Assembly (NCBI GenBank): GCA_029531795.1
Contig: JAPEIS010000002.1
Span: 372,001 to 436,000 of the forward strand
From: Sclerotinia nivalis
Lineage: Eukaryota; Ascomycota; Leotiomycetes; Helotiales; Sclerotiniaceae
Direction of reading: 5' to 3'
Length of the DNA stretch: 64,000 nt
Made by a program: the position numbers and the translations under genes. The notes below the pieces were generated by a model, which was not told the origin of the DNA, did not search any database, and saw nothing but the letters and a program-made list of their open reading frames with translations. Shown piece by piece: positions 1-10,999 of this stretch (its first letter is position 1; the number at the start of each line of letters is the position of its first letter).

Positions 1-42
1 ATTTTTTTTGTTAAGGATGGTGTGGGTGGTTTGAGGGAGGGG

Positions 43-202
43 TTTATAAGGGGATTTGGGGGGTGGGGGTGGGGGGTGAGATTCAAGATAGAGGCTGGAG
101 GATGAGGAAGTGGATTAGAAAGTGTAGATGGGTAATACTAGTATGTGGGTATTGTGTATGGGTATTGTATTTGTAGTGAATTTGGGCTTTAGGTTTATAT
201 AA
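43..202. promoter_or_regulatory. Divergent TATA pair, unit 1
   Basis: A TTTATAAG box (43-50) faces left and TATATAAG (196-203) faces right, about 153 bp apart. The interval is extremely G-rich on the plus strand (runs of 5-6 G near 58-77). Confidence 0.35.
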
Positions 203-632
203 GCTGTATAACTTTCATTTTCTTATGCTCTTAAATTATTTGATTTATTTTATTTGATATAGTTTAATATTTGGGATAAAACCTTTCATAATTGGGATTG
301 ATAATTGGGGTTTGCCGATAAGAGATTTTGGTAGTAAAAGTAAAAGATAAATGATGTCGTTGAAAGTATAGGAGAGGCGGTAGGGATGGGAGATAGTAGG
401 AATGGAGGGGAATGGAGTGATGGTGGTAATGTATATAATAGCAGTAAAACAAAGCATAGACTTTTCAAAATGGAGCTTAACATTATATAGAGGAATACAG
501 CGGAAGAAAAGGAAGAGCAGAGAACGAAAAAGAAAGTGGTCTAAGACTACAGATCTTCGTGATACTCACTTCAGGGGATTGATTTATGATGTTAGAATAT
601 TTGTGAGGAGATGAATGGACGGGAGAAGGGAT

Positions 633-811
633 TTTTATAATGGGGTTTAAAGAATGAGAAAGATATTTATGAGGCACAGGAGGCGAAAACGAAAGATGGA
701 AAGGAGGAGGGAAAAAGAGGAAAGGGAAAAGGAGAAGGAGAAGATAGAAAAGATGGATGTCAACTGCAAGATAGAAATAAAGTTCCACGGGGAGCGGGGA
801 TAGGTTTAAAT
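633..811. promoter_or_regulatory. Possible divergent TATA pair, unit 2 (weak plus box)
   Basis: The minus-strand box TATAAAAA lies at 633-639. The plus partner would be a degenerate TTTAAAT near 805. The interval is almost pure purine on the plus strand (640-780). This is the weakest pair of the series. Confidence 0.2.
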
Positions 812-1382
812 GGATGTGTAAAGGAAGTGAGGTATTATGAACCGATAATTGAATAAGACTAGATTATCAAACAGAATAAGAATTATCAGCAAGACTATAA
901 AACAAGCGTAACTCCCTGATTTCGGCTTTTCCCTGTAGACATAATAGTCAAATTACTAATTTGATACCAGGTCTGCAATGCAGATCGTGGTTTGTAATGA
1001 CTAGATAGAGATGAGTTTGAGATACTGACGAGAAGGGATTGAGGAAGTAGAGAGTAGAATTTTGTGAGATGGCGATGAGTGCGCGGAGTGACGAATGGAT
1101 ATAGATTCGAGGTGACTGGTAAGGATTGATAATAATGTTATTTGAGAGTTGAGAGTTAACCAAAAGGCGAATGATGGGAAGAACAATGATAAATTAAACA
1201 ACAGCAGAAGATGAGAAATAACATGGCTAAGTATTTTATATGAAAATAAAGAGATATTCAGGAGTTAAACTGATTGTTACAGATCAGAAAGTAAGAGAAG
1301 CTCGAGGAAGATAGACAGCCATGGCGATACATGGTCCAAAAACTAACTTTGCTTAATGAAGGTATAACATGAAAGAGAAGAA

Positions 1383-1510
1383 TTTTATGGGAGAGCAGTG
1401 ATGCGGAGTTGGAAGAAGACGGATTAGGGGGTAATAAGGAGAGAGAAACTAGAGTGAGAAGGATAGCAGAGAAAGGGTCATGGGGCTGAATTTCGTGTTA
1501 GGGTATATAA
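1383..1510. promoter_or_regulatory. Divergent TATA pair, unit 3
   Basis: The minus strand reads CTCTCCCATAAAATTC (1383-1398), closely resembling the minus box at 1960. The plus box GGGTATATAAAC is at 1501-1512. Centres are about 121 bp apart. Another minus TATAAAAT lies at 1234-1240, so the spacing is irregular here. Confidence 0.4.
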
Positions 1511-1959
1511 ACAACATGTCAGTATCCATTCTAAAAAAAAAAAATTCTCATAAGGGTTATTAGACGTGAACTAAAATCAAAGGCACATGAGCTCGGATAG
1601 TTTGAAATTGTGTGTGGGTGGGCTGAAGGGAAATTATTTTGGGAGAGGTGGAGGGGAAGTCGCGAAGGAAAGGATGAAGAGGTTGCGCGGAGGAAGAGGC
1701 AGTTGAATACATACGGACCGCTGGAGTATGATGATGATGACAACGACAAAAAAACAGCCTTTACAATAAGAAGGTTAATGATGGCAATTATATAGAATCA
1801 TCAAATGATTTTCTGGTGGATGGATATATCGATTGATCCTTTGAATTAAATGAATATTAGAGGAAAAGATAGAGGAAGGAATAAATATGACATCCTGTTT
1901 TGGTATTGTCATCCCCTAAATGTTTACACACAATTTGTAATAGAAGGAGAAGGAGATAG

Positions 1960-2097
1960 TTTTATAGGAGAGCTGAGAGACTTGGTAGGATTTGGGATGG
2001 GTTTATCATGATGAGATAAAAAAATTCGAGGTCTTGGAAGTCTGGAGTAATTAGCTAGGCGATCTATAGATGGATGTTTGGGTGAAGGGGTATATAA
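1960..2097. promoter_or_regulatory. Divergent TATA pair, unit 4
   Basis: The minus box CTCTCCTATAAAAC (1959-1972) is followed on the minus strand by the pyrimidine stretch TATCTCCTTCTCC. The plus box GGGGTATATAAACC (2087-2100) is followed by TTCTCTTTTC. Both sides look like standard fungal core promoters. Centres are about 131 bp apart. Confidence 0.5.
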
Positions 2098-2517
2098 ACC
2101 AAATGAAGTTCTCTTTTCTATTTTTTCTCCAAAACCCCGCCGGGAACAGAGGAGATAAAAAGTGCAAGGAGCGCGACTGGAGCTAGTATGTAGACACAGA
2201 TGATGGATTGAGAGGAAATGTAGGAGAAAGACGAGTGAAGGAAGGAAGCTCAAATATGGGAGATAAGCAGAAAGTAGGAAGACAGGAATCTGATGGACAG
2301 TGAGAGGGCGAAACGACGATGGTAGTTAGAAAGAAAAAGTAGATTGGTTTATGAAAAAGAGGGGTCTGATTTCGCAACAATCACGCCGGAGCGTATGGAA
2401 TAAAATTAGGCACTCTCAGTTGAGAAAGAACAAAACCGCGCAAACATTGTTCTTGTGTTCTCCATGATTGCCTTCATTCCATTTACTATGGTATCAACAA
2501 GAAGAAAGGAGGAAGAT

Positions 2518-2659
2518 ATTTATAGGAGAATTGAGAGTTGGGAGTTGAGGGGATTTGTAAGCAAGTGTGATGAGTGGAGAAGTGTATAAGAATGAAATTT
2601 AAAAAAGATTTCAGTAATGATATATAAGCAAGTAAATTTTGGGCTTAAAGTGTATAAAT
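2518..2659. promoter_or_regulatory. Divergent TATA pair, unit 5
   Basis: The minus box TCCTATAAATATC (2516-2528) is followed on that strand by TTCCTCCTTTCTTC. The plus box TATAAATC is at 2653-2660, with an alternative TATATAAG at 2621. Spacing is about 135 bp. Confidence 0.45.
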
Positions 2660-2925
2660 CTGGTAATACTAACTTTAATATTTATATTCTCAAAAATGGA
2701 TAATTCTTGAATCTAATAAGAATAAGATATAAATAGTGGGATGAAGTTCATAAGCATAAGAAGAGAAGAAGAAGTGAATATTTGAGGCGAAGTTGAATTG
2801 GATTTAGCTGATGGAAAGAAAAGAAGGAAAGCATATATTCAAAAGCAACCACTATAGTGACAGCTAATCTTGGAAGTCAAGCTTGTAATAATGAATAGGA
2901 ATGATAAATGATAAAGAGACCAATA

Positions 2926-3793
2926 GGAGGACAAGACTCAATACCTGTACGCGGTGTCCTCTACGAACCTCCAGCTCTTTTATTTAATTATTAGAATCTG
3001 CAAAGCTAAGTTTGAGTCATTTGATGGAGTCGTAGTGATTGGAAAAGGAAGAGGCATTCGATCGTAACGTTTTTTGTTTTCGAATTGATTGATGGCAAAG
3101 GCCAGATTTTGGTTTTTTGATAATCGTATTATCGGATTGTACTTTCTATAATACTATTTTTATTACGAAACAGAGAACAACATTCTCATCTGCAATAATA
3201 TATTACAAAATCATCTTCAAGATCCTTTTAGGGTATCGAATGCGATTTATCAAATTCGATTTTAAGATTCAGGTTTTACCTTTTTCGATTCGAATCAAAA
3301 TAACAACAATTTATATACTTAAAAGAGTTGTATAAAATGATTCGAGTTAATGATATATCTACTATAGAATTCGGTGGAGGATATATTATATATAGGATTG
3401 GGGTATCTTGTAAGATCAATATCCTTATGGTTTAGAGGGTTTTATGAAGTTGATATTAAGCAAAATATAATTGTTAGAAAGTTATAAATAGAATAAAAAG
3501 TTGATATAAAAAAAGGTTGTTTGGATTTGATTGATAAAGGGATCGGATTTGGAAAATCATAAATGTAATACTTTGATTGGTATTTTTATCTTTATATACG
3601 ATATTGTATAGAGATCGGGCTTTGTTTTTTAATATTAATTTTCATTTCCTTTATCAAAAATATATACAAATCTGTATGCTATTTAGATAGTATTACTTAT
3701 AATCATCTGTTAAAAGCTCGATTGAGCTCTTAACCGTTCTAGATAGTCTTTGACTCAATGTGGACGTTAATTAAATCAATCAATCAATCAATC
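2926..3793 (+). mobile_element. 5'-truncated LINE-like retroposon relic with (AATC)n tail and 12-bp target duplication
   Basis: An 868-bp AT-rich insert is bracketed by a perfect 12-bp direct repeat AAGAGACCAATA at 2914-2925 and 3794-3805. Its right end is a simple-repeat tail of four to five ATCA/AATC units (about 3774-3793) that abuts the second repeat. A 3' simple-repeat tail plus a variable-length target duplication is the signature of non-LTR (LINE/SINE) retroposition. No reverse-transcriptase reading frame survives, and the TA-rich interior fits RIP-type mutation. The plus-strand G excess of the surrounding array breaks from about 3060 to 3790 and resumes afterwards. The family is unknown. 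A SINE or another tailed element is possible. Confidence 0.65.
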
Positions 3794-3976
3794 AAGAGAC
3801 CAATACAGGTATTGAAGATTGATCCTTAGGATTCAAAACAGGAATCGTAGAGTTGGAAGGAAAAGATTGTCAATGAGTAGGAGTAGAATGTACAATCACG
3901 ATTCGATCCTTACTTGACACCCTTGTCATAGCCTCTGTTTGTGGTTTAGAATGAAGATGGATGGCGGATAAAAGAT

Positions 3977-4130
3977 CTTTATAGGAGAGCTGGAGGGAAA
4001 TCAAAGTGCGGAGAAGCTAAGTCTAAGTTTGATGTCTACTTGAAGATAGTAGAAAATGCCATTGTGGAATAAGATAAAGATGTTTTGTGTGGCAGATAGG
4101 TAATTAGATTAAAGTGATGGGGATATAAAC
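3977..4130. promoter_or_regulatory. Divergent TATA pair, unit 6
   Basis: The minus box AGCTCTCCTATAAAGATC (3974-3991) is nearly the same as in units 4 and 5. The plus box GGGGATATAAACAC (4119-4132) is followed by the pyrimidine-rich CACTCTTATTCTTCC. Spacing is about 146 bp. The minus boxes of units 5 and 6 are 1459 bp apart, but about 579 bp after removing the LINE relic and one copy of its target duplication. Confidence 0.5.
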
Positions 4131-4571
4131 ACCACACTCTTATTCTTCCTATTGCAAAGAATTACTCCAAAGAGATGCTCAATGCCGAAATACTTTAGGA
4201 GTTAATCAGGTGTATTGATAGGAGGTATTACATGGGAGCCGGCAAAAGGGTTTTGGGAAGATGGAGAGTGTTATTTCGAAAATGTATGTCCTAGGTAGAG
4301 GTTGGGGTGCAGGGGGAGAAATTTGACAGATATGAATATTCCGGTTATGACAATGAAAGGACTTTGTAAAGGTAAGCAATAGAGGAAAAAATACATAGTA
4401 ATAGCGCTTTTAATCAAGTTTAGCTAGAATATATGCTGTTAAATAAAATCACACACTGAAATCAAAGCTACTGTTCCAAAAGTCGAATGATTGACATGAG
4501 AATTGAGAAGGGAATTTGTCCGCGGAAACTTGCTTTGTGTTGCTAGGTCCAGAATAGGACTGGGGAAAACA

Positions 4572-4670
4572 TTTTATGCTAAATTTGGAAGATATATGAT
4601 CGAGCGGGCGTGTGACTCAGACATGGTGGATAGAGTAATGGTATGTAGATAAGTCTGAAGGGATATATAA
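4572..4670. promoter_or_regulatory. Divergent TATA pair, unit 7
   Basis: The plus box GGGATATATAAACTC (4660-4674) is strong and is followed by TTAGTCTCCTT. The minus partner CATAAAATG (4571-4579) is weaker. Spacing is about 92 bp. Confidence 0.35.
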
Positions 4671-5137
4671 ACTCAACAATTAGTCTCCTTAAACTTTTGT
4701 ATAGGCATCTTAGAGAAAGAGATGAAGATTTAGGGAGTCGTTTCTTGGGAACATTTGAGACGCTGGAAGATAATATTGGGATAGTGAGGGGTGAGATGAT
4801 AAATTAGGGAGTGATACTGATTATATGTTTTTTGACTTATGAAGGGAGTAATGAATAGATCTATGGCGATCAATGTGACAGTGACAAGAGACTGGGATAT
4901 TAACAAAAGAGGCAACACCGGCGGGAGTAGCTGTAAGCGAAGATAGATTATGGCAAAAATATCAGAGTAGTCGATACATACGAAACAAAATGTGGTTATC
5001 AACATTCTGTTTTGTAAACAAAAGGGAGCTGAAAAGAAGAGGAAAAGGGATGGAGGTGGTTCAAACAACCTAGGTGAGTAGTACGATTCCAGCATATCTG
5101 GCTTGCAGGTAGAAGAGAAAAGATACGTGAAGTGGGA

Positions 5138-5292
5138 TTATATAAGAGGAGAAAGAAAAATTGAGTTTTAATTGGAAAGAGACTGAAGGAAGATATATCA
5201 GTAGATGGATACAAATAATCCCAACAGTGAATTGTGGATTTTTGTGGTGGCTCAGTATATGGGCACCAGTAAAAGAGTGGTTGAATATAAAT
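5138..5292. promoter_or_regulatory. Divergent TATA pair, unit 8
   Basis: A palindromic TTATATAA at 5138-5145 can act on either strand. A plus TATAAATA lies at 5286-5293. Spacing is about 148 bp. Confidence 0.35.
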
Positions 5293-5765
5293 ATCTAGTT
5301 ATAGTTTCCATTCTTGGATTCCTTAGATAAGGAACAGGGATAGCACGCACTGGATGCTGAGGTACTGAAATCAGACTGTGTAGCCTATTCCATGCTTTTT
5401 GCGGATGGAAAGTTATATTGAAAATTCGAGTGGCGTATATCCTAATAGAAAGGGAAATATCGAATTTAAATGGATGACGGAAATGGAAGGGGATTGGGGA
5501 CAATGAATGAGGAGAATGATGACAAGAATTTTGTGAATTTTAATGGTGAGGGGAGAGATTGATGGTAAATTGTTACGGAAATGGACAATTTTTTCAGTGA
5601 GGACAGAGAATAAAATCTGAAGAGTCTTGAAGAGTATATCAGTATATAATATCTATTTTAGAGACTAGGCAAAAGGGAGAAAGTATAATGGTAGATGGGC
5701 ACCTAAAGTTCGCCATAATGTCGGAATGTTCTTTTGTGAATGTCAAATATGAGGGAAGAGGCCCT

Positions 5766-5946
5766 TTTTATAGTGGTAAATGAAAATTCACGGATTCAAG
5801 TCATTGGATACAGAAGTGAAGGGAAGGGAAATTCAATCTGGACGAACTGGATAACTCATTTGGATGTAAGGACTCTAGATGCCAAGTATGTAATGAATTG
5901 AATATTGACAAAACGAATGGAAAAATGAAGGATATGAGTATATAAA
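5766..5946. promoter_or_regulatory. Divergent TATA pair, unit 9
   Basis: The minus box CTATAAAAAGGGCC (5760-5773) is followed on that strand by TCTTCCCTC. The plus box TATATAAATATG (5939-5950) is followed by GTCCTCTACTGTTCTTCTCC, a good initiator-like tract. Spacing is about 173 bp. Confidence 0.5.
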
Positions 5947-6404
5947 TATGGTCCTCTACTGTTCTTCTCCTCTATAGAAATGATACATTTTTCTTGATGG
6001 AAGGAAACAATGGTGTATGTGTGCGTGTGTGGTGGTGGTGGGGTGGGCAGATTCAACGAACATGTGGAAGGAAGTTTAAAGTTGGCTACGAAAGGCCTAT
6101 TGTTAGATCATGGTACATGTATTTGCTATTGATATGACAAATCTAGATTTTGATATTAGTAGAGAGATATTATAGAATGGCAGTGACAGGAGAAGATAGT
6201 CCATGATGCCCTCAGGGTAATGCCAATGGATAGCAGATGATGGAAATTACTTTCCATAACAAGATGATAGATTGCGAATAGATGAATTCATTAAACAGTA
6301 GGGGAAAGGTAAAACGCGGAATGAAGTAAAGTAGAAGATAAAAAATATAATCAGTCCTTCAAATTATCATTTTGTGCTGTTTTGTATACAGTAATGGGAC
6401 AGGG

Positions 6405-6411
6405 CTTTATA
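6405..6411 (-). promoter_or_regulatory. Minus-strand TATA box, unit 10
   Basis: ATATAAAGCCC on the minus strand fits the series spacing (639 bp from unit 9, 629 bp to unit 11). The nearest good plus box is the duplicated one at 6687, unusually far (about 280 bp). Confidence 0.3.
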
Positions 6412-6686
6412 TTCTTAAATCTTATTTTATCTGGCAAGAATTATAATCTTGGGGACTTCCGAGTATCAGTATATATTTAATTGAGGTAATTTGAAGGTAT
6501 CTAAAATAGGGCGAGGAGGAAAAGAAGGACAGATTTAGGAATAGAATCAAAATGAGATGGAAACAGGTATGAGAAGTAACAACTTTTCTTCATTCTTCAG
6601 CGACAATTATTCTAATAATAGCATGATTGAGGTGTCAAGATTCTACGTCTGAGATAGCTGGGATTGAAACAATTGCTGCCAGTGTG

Positions 6687-6742
6687 TATAAATAGGAATC
6701 TGTAAGGACATGTTTATAAATAGGAATCTGTAAGGACATGTT
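6687..6742 (+). repeat. 28-bp tandem duplication carrying a TATA box
   Basis: Two identical 28-bp copies (6687-6714 and 6715-6742) each begin with TATAAATAGG and end with GGACATGTT. The duplication places two TATA boxes head to tail at the plus-strand promoter position of unit 10. Confidence 0.9.
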
Positions 6743-7033
6743 TTGCCGTCTTGTAACGTACAGATCGCCGTTTGGACTACGTACTCCGGCGATACGATTA
6801 TTGGGTAATGATGACGGTTATTGAATGATTGAATCAGTGAATCAGTGAAAATGAAGATTTCTCGTTGTCATTGCCCTTCTCGCTCATCAGTACTATGCTT
6901 CTGATCTAAGGTGAAAAGAAGGGAGGCATGGTACTTCAGAGTCCATGGAAAACCTGGGCAGCAAAAGCACCTGTGTTCAAGATGCAGAAATGTCCAGTAC
7001 TAATGAGGAGTTACGATTGAAGAAGGGGAGGTC

Positions 7034-7208
7034 TTTTATACTGATTTCCGGTTAATATTTGAAGTCTTCGATGAGGAGCTAGAGCCTGAGGAGGATGTAG
7101 GAATAATAGGAAGACACTAGTTTGAATAATGGTATTTGCTTTACATACCAGTAAGCGACGAGTGGAAAGGTAGCTTGCGTATGGGGTTTCCCCGTACGGA
7201 TATATAAA
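7034..7208. promoter_or_regulatory. Divergent TATA pair, unit 11
   Basis: The minus box GTATAAAAGACCTCCCC (7025-7041) is followed by CTTCTTCAATC on that strand. The plus box CGGATATATAAAGC (7197-7210) is followed by TTCCGTATGCCG. Spacing is about 167 bp. Confidence 0.5.
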
Positions 7209-7686
7209 GCTTCCGTATGCCGATCTTTGTTATAGACAATTTGAAGATATTTGCCAAGCATAAGGACGATGAGGTGCTGCACTAATTTGCTTCGCATTGA
7301 CCGAAGTGGTTTAGGAAAGATTTTAGGGATGAAGTCAGGGATATTTTGATATGTAAAAAAGAGAAATGCGGTTGACTATGTATGACAGTCAAGGAAGCAA
7401 ACACACAACAGTGAATAGCAACACTGCTGATACGTGACAGTGGAGATAACTCCGCCGCTGAGTAATAATGAAGAAGTATATACTTATTACACCTTCGGTG
7501 TATATGAGTTGATAACAATTAGATAATAAAAAGTCTACAACACCTGTTTATGAATCTCAATCCAGAGACGAATCCAAAGGAAAAAACGTCAAGTCAATAT
7601 ATTAACAAAAGCAGTCTAGGCATTTGAACCATCGTTGAATGTACTCATATCATTTGCGATTGAATTAGGCCAGCAAAAAGGAGGGT

Positions 7687-7693
7687 TTTTATA
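7687..7693 (-). promoter_or_regulatory. Minus-strand TATA box, unit 12 (no clear plus partner)
   Basis: CTATAAAAACCCTCC on the minus strand (7680-7694), followed by TTTTTGCTGG. At the expected plus position (about 7820) there is only CATAATG, which is not a usable box. Confidence 0.35.
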
Positions 7694-8214
7694 GAGAACT
7701 TTCAGAAAGTGGAAAACAACTCGGCCGTGACTTCGCGAAAACTAGATGGAACAATCATAACATTTTGGGAGAGTGAAGCGTGGGACCCCACACCCCGCCT
7801 CTCTTCAACCCCAACTTCCATCCCCATAATGCTGTAAAAACGAAATTGAAAATACTGATATCCGACTTGAAGTCAATAGCTTTTAGGAGAGAATTTATGA
7901 GGCTTAGGTTCGAGAGTGTAAAGGAAAAGAAAACGTGATAGAGGAGATGGCCACGTACGAGGATATCGATAACGGAGTTAACGAGGTGATCATAAAAAGT
8001 CCGAGAATAAGTGGCGACAATGATAATACTGCATTGATATTGATTAGACGCCGGAAAGTAAAAGAGAAAGGGAAAGCAAAAAGTGAGAAAACGGAAAGTG
8101 ACTGTACATGTTGGCTCCTGGCTTCAGACCAACAAGCTTGTTTCCGATCCATGGTTTGCGAGAAAAAGCCCCCTAATATATTAGGATATTTAATTCAGTT
8201 GAAAAAATTGATAA

Positions 8215-8330
8215 TTTTATAGTAGGAAGGTGAATAATATATGAATGTGAGGTATTAAGAGGGAATAGAGGCATGCCGTTCCTGAGCTGTGTTAGCCTAG
8301 CAGGTTATTCGGATGGATAAACTATATAAA
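8215..8330. promoter_or_regulatory. Divergent TATA pair, unit 13
   Basis: The minus box CTATAAAATTATC (8210-8222) pairs with the plus box CTATATAAAACACC (8322-8335), followed by TTGCTGTCTTCATCC. Spacing is about 108 bp. Confidence 0.45.
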
Positions 8331-8930
8331 ACACCTTGCTGTCTTCATCCAAACATCATTGCACAAGAAATCAAGAGCTTCAGGGAAAGTGAAAATAGTG
8401 CTCGATTGGTTTCCGAGTCACTTCCGAGCCTTCTGTGCAGAGTTGGAGGGGAAAATAAAGAAGATAAAGATCAACCAACTCTTAATATACGAGGAAATGA
8501 CAATAGAGAAGTGCGAAAACAGTGAAGAATAGGAGTAAGAGAAGGCATGAAATATGTGTAGCGAGAAAGAAGACTGAGGAACTATGATTTAATGTTGATA
8601 GAAACGAGAATTCACATGAGGACAATTTTCGGGACTAGTAATAGCAGTAGTAAAAGCAGATGATGACTAATGAGACCAATGACACCAATGACAACAAGCG
8701 ACAAATGACGAGAGTTCTCCAGAACGATGATATATCTTGGTACGTGAAATTGATAACCTACTCCAGCTAAGATCACAAAGATCATTATAGCGCTTGGGGC
8801 TGTAACTAATAAAGTGTAAAACCGTACGCGCGCCGTAATGAGGCAGCAAGCGGCAATTTCTCCTGTGCTACGAAGATCGTACAGTCGTAAGATACAAGAT
8901 ACAAAATGTAGGACTACAACATAACGGGGC

Positions 8931-9074
8931 TTTATATACAGACGATGCTATGCAGCAAAAAGTCTTCTCGCATCTATTACTTGATATGGAATAGCTAGCT
9001 ATATGTAGAAATACGCAGGAAAGAGAAAATGCCGGATTGTAGCTTCAGTAAACTGATTGAAGGGGGTATATAAA
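8931..9074. promoter_or_regulatory. Divergent TATA pair, unit 14
   Basis: The minus box TATATAAAGCCCC (8926-8938) pairs with the plus box GGGGGTATATAAAGG (9062-9076), followed by AATACTCTTCTACTTTCTG. Spacing is about 136 bp. A further minus-strand GGGTATATAAAC lies at 9332-9343. Confidence 0.5.
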
Positions 9075-9477
9075 GGAAATACTCTTCTACTTTCTGTCGG
9101 CAAGAAACTGTAGTCGGGAAATAGATCAACAAGGTAGCTGCAATGTTAGATTGCATATTTGATATTCTACTTGAATATAGTGTTCCTATTGCCGTCTAAA
9201 GTGGGGAAAACGTTATTAGCTTGATCGGTGACTGTAAAGCTTGTGGAATGGCCAAATATGGCAGCGACCATATTAAGAGATCAATAAGAACAGTTGATGA
9301 CAATGTAAACTGACTTGACAAAAATTATTATGTTTATATACCCAATTCTCACAAACAGGTAACTACTCAGATAGAAAGATCTAGCTCCGAACCAGAAGCA
9401 GATACCAGAGTCCTAGATTTTTAACAGCTTTATCACAAATTCTTAAGTTTCTAATAGAAGAATAGTATCAGGACTTC

Positions 9478-9606
9478 TTTTATAGTAGGTCACTATCGAA
9501 GTGATTATTAGTGCTCTAACCCACGATAAAAGTGATATCACTAGCAGACCCCAAATCCCATCTCTAAAAAATGAGGCAGGAAGAAATGCAGTAATAGCAT
9601 ATAAAT
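9478..9606. promoter_or_regulatory. Divergent TATA pair, unit 15
   Basis: The minus box CTATAAAAGAAGTCC (9471-9485) pairs with the plus TATAAATAAC at 9600-9609. Spacing is about 122 bp. Confidence 0.4.
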
Positions 9607-10452
9607 AACACATAACAATCCTCTGTAATCTTACAATCATCAAAAATTGAACCCTCAAGAACTGTATCAAAGGAGCCTTGACCTTTAGATACTGAGGGCA
9701 AGTAATACAGGAAACTAATGATGATGTTCCTGTATAAGTTGTGTTAGTATTTTAATGAAAGAACACAAGTGTATATATCGGATTCAAGTAGAAGGTAAAG
9801 CACATGATAATGAAGGAAGAGAATGGAGGATAACCATATTCTCATCCCCAAAACTATTTACCTATCAACAGTATTTCAACAAGATAACTTTGTGATTGTG
9901 CCAGTATATCCCAAAGCACTAATCATGATCCTCTACATTCCAACAAAGTCTTGATGACAACTATTCGGAAAAATTCCCTGGACATAAATTCACACTTTCA
10001 CATTGGGAATCTTATAGGAACTATAAAATGCCGCTATCTCTTCAAGAAGAGATTCTTCAAAGGTTGAGACAAAGTGGGAAACAAGATAAACAAGGACCAA
10101 AAGACACCTCTGGCGTGGACCCAGGCTCCTTTTCTTTCATGATGCGTCAATTCATGATCATTTTCTAGAGAAAGTCTCAAGGACCTAGGTCAATCAACTT
10201 ATTGGCAAATAACAAAATTAAGAATGGAATCATCCTTCCGGCATGGCAATAATGGTATAGAGACTGACAGTAGAGATATTTAGCTTGTGATTTGGGGTAT
10301 GAACTTGGTCTTCTCCAAAAGCTGTTTTAAACTGGCTGGAGTTAAGAATGAGAGACGCATATCTGAAACGGAGCTGCACTACTCCCATAATATCGGATAC
10401 ACAGATTTCACAGGCACAGGTTGAGTTTGCAGAATCGATGAGCAGGGCCGCC

Positions 10453-10582
10453 TTTTATAGATTTAGTGAACGGATTTATTTGGTTATTTCTAGCAAAGCA
10501 ACATGATGTTGCGGATTGTGGAGACACTTGAAGAAATGTGTTAAAAGGATGTGGTAGGATCCCAATTTCTCTGATATAAAAA
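10453..10582. promoter_or_regulatory. Divergent TATA pair, unit 17
   Basis: The minus box CTATAAAAGGCGGCC (10446-10460) pairs with the plus box TATAAAAAGC (10575-10584), followed by TTCCTCAACTTG. Spacing is about 122 bp. Weaker members lie at 10,011-10,028 (back-to-back CCTATAAG and TATAAAATG) and 10,959-10,966. Confidence 0.45.
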
Positions 10583-10999
10583 GCTTCCTCAACTTGACAC
10601 TTATGAATTAAAAGCTTTGATAAACTTCAGCGGCGATTAACTTGAAGTATTGTGATACTCCAAGAGTTATATTGCGTTTATCCCCGATTCTTGGGTGATG
10701 ACTCAAAAGAGGAAGTTCACTGTTATATTCACCGACAACAAGGTAGAAACAGTGATGAGAATTATTTAACGATGACAATGGATCAAAACAAGCTGAGAGT
10801 AGTACAACACAGATCGGGAAACATTAACAGGTTGGAACGGAATCTTCTTCAGGATTTGTGCTCAGTTGTGACTAAAGGACTTTGGAAGTAGGGCACCTTT
10901 GAGAATCTACCACGCTCCATTATTTTGCGTGCACACATCAAACTCGCATGAGCGGGGATTATATAGAAAGCATGGTGGATTGATCTTACTAGTTCTAGT

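Noticed and set aside
483..788. Minus-strand 101-codon ORF, and others like it in 1-5.5 kb
   Set aside because: Composition follows the purine-rich plus strand (Ser/Phe/Leu/Pro repeats on the complement); no motif, no splice context and no start preference. It is a by-product of strand skew.
1955..2060. Possible C/D box snoRNA (ATGATGA near 2009)
   Set aside because: No matching D box (CTGA) at a suitable distance and no terminal stem; the motif is expected by chance in GA/T-rich DNA.
4730..5095. 121-codon minus-strand ORF
   Set aside because: Hydrophobic, pyrimidine-driven residues, and it crosses a unit boundary of the promoter array; no family resemblance.
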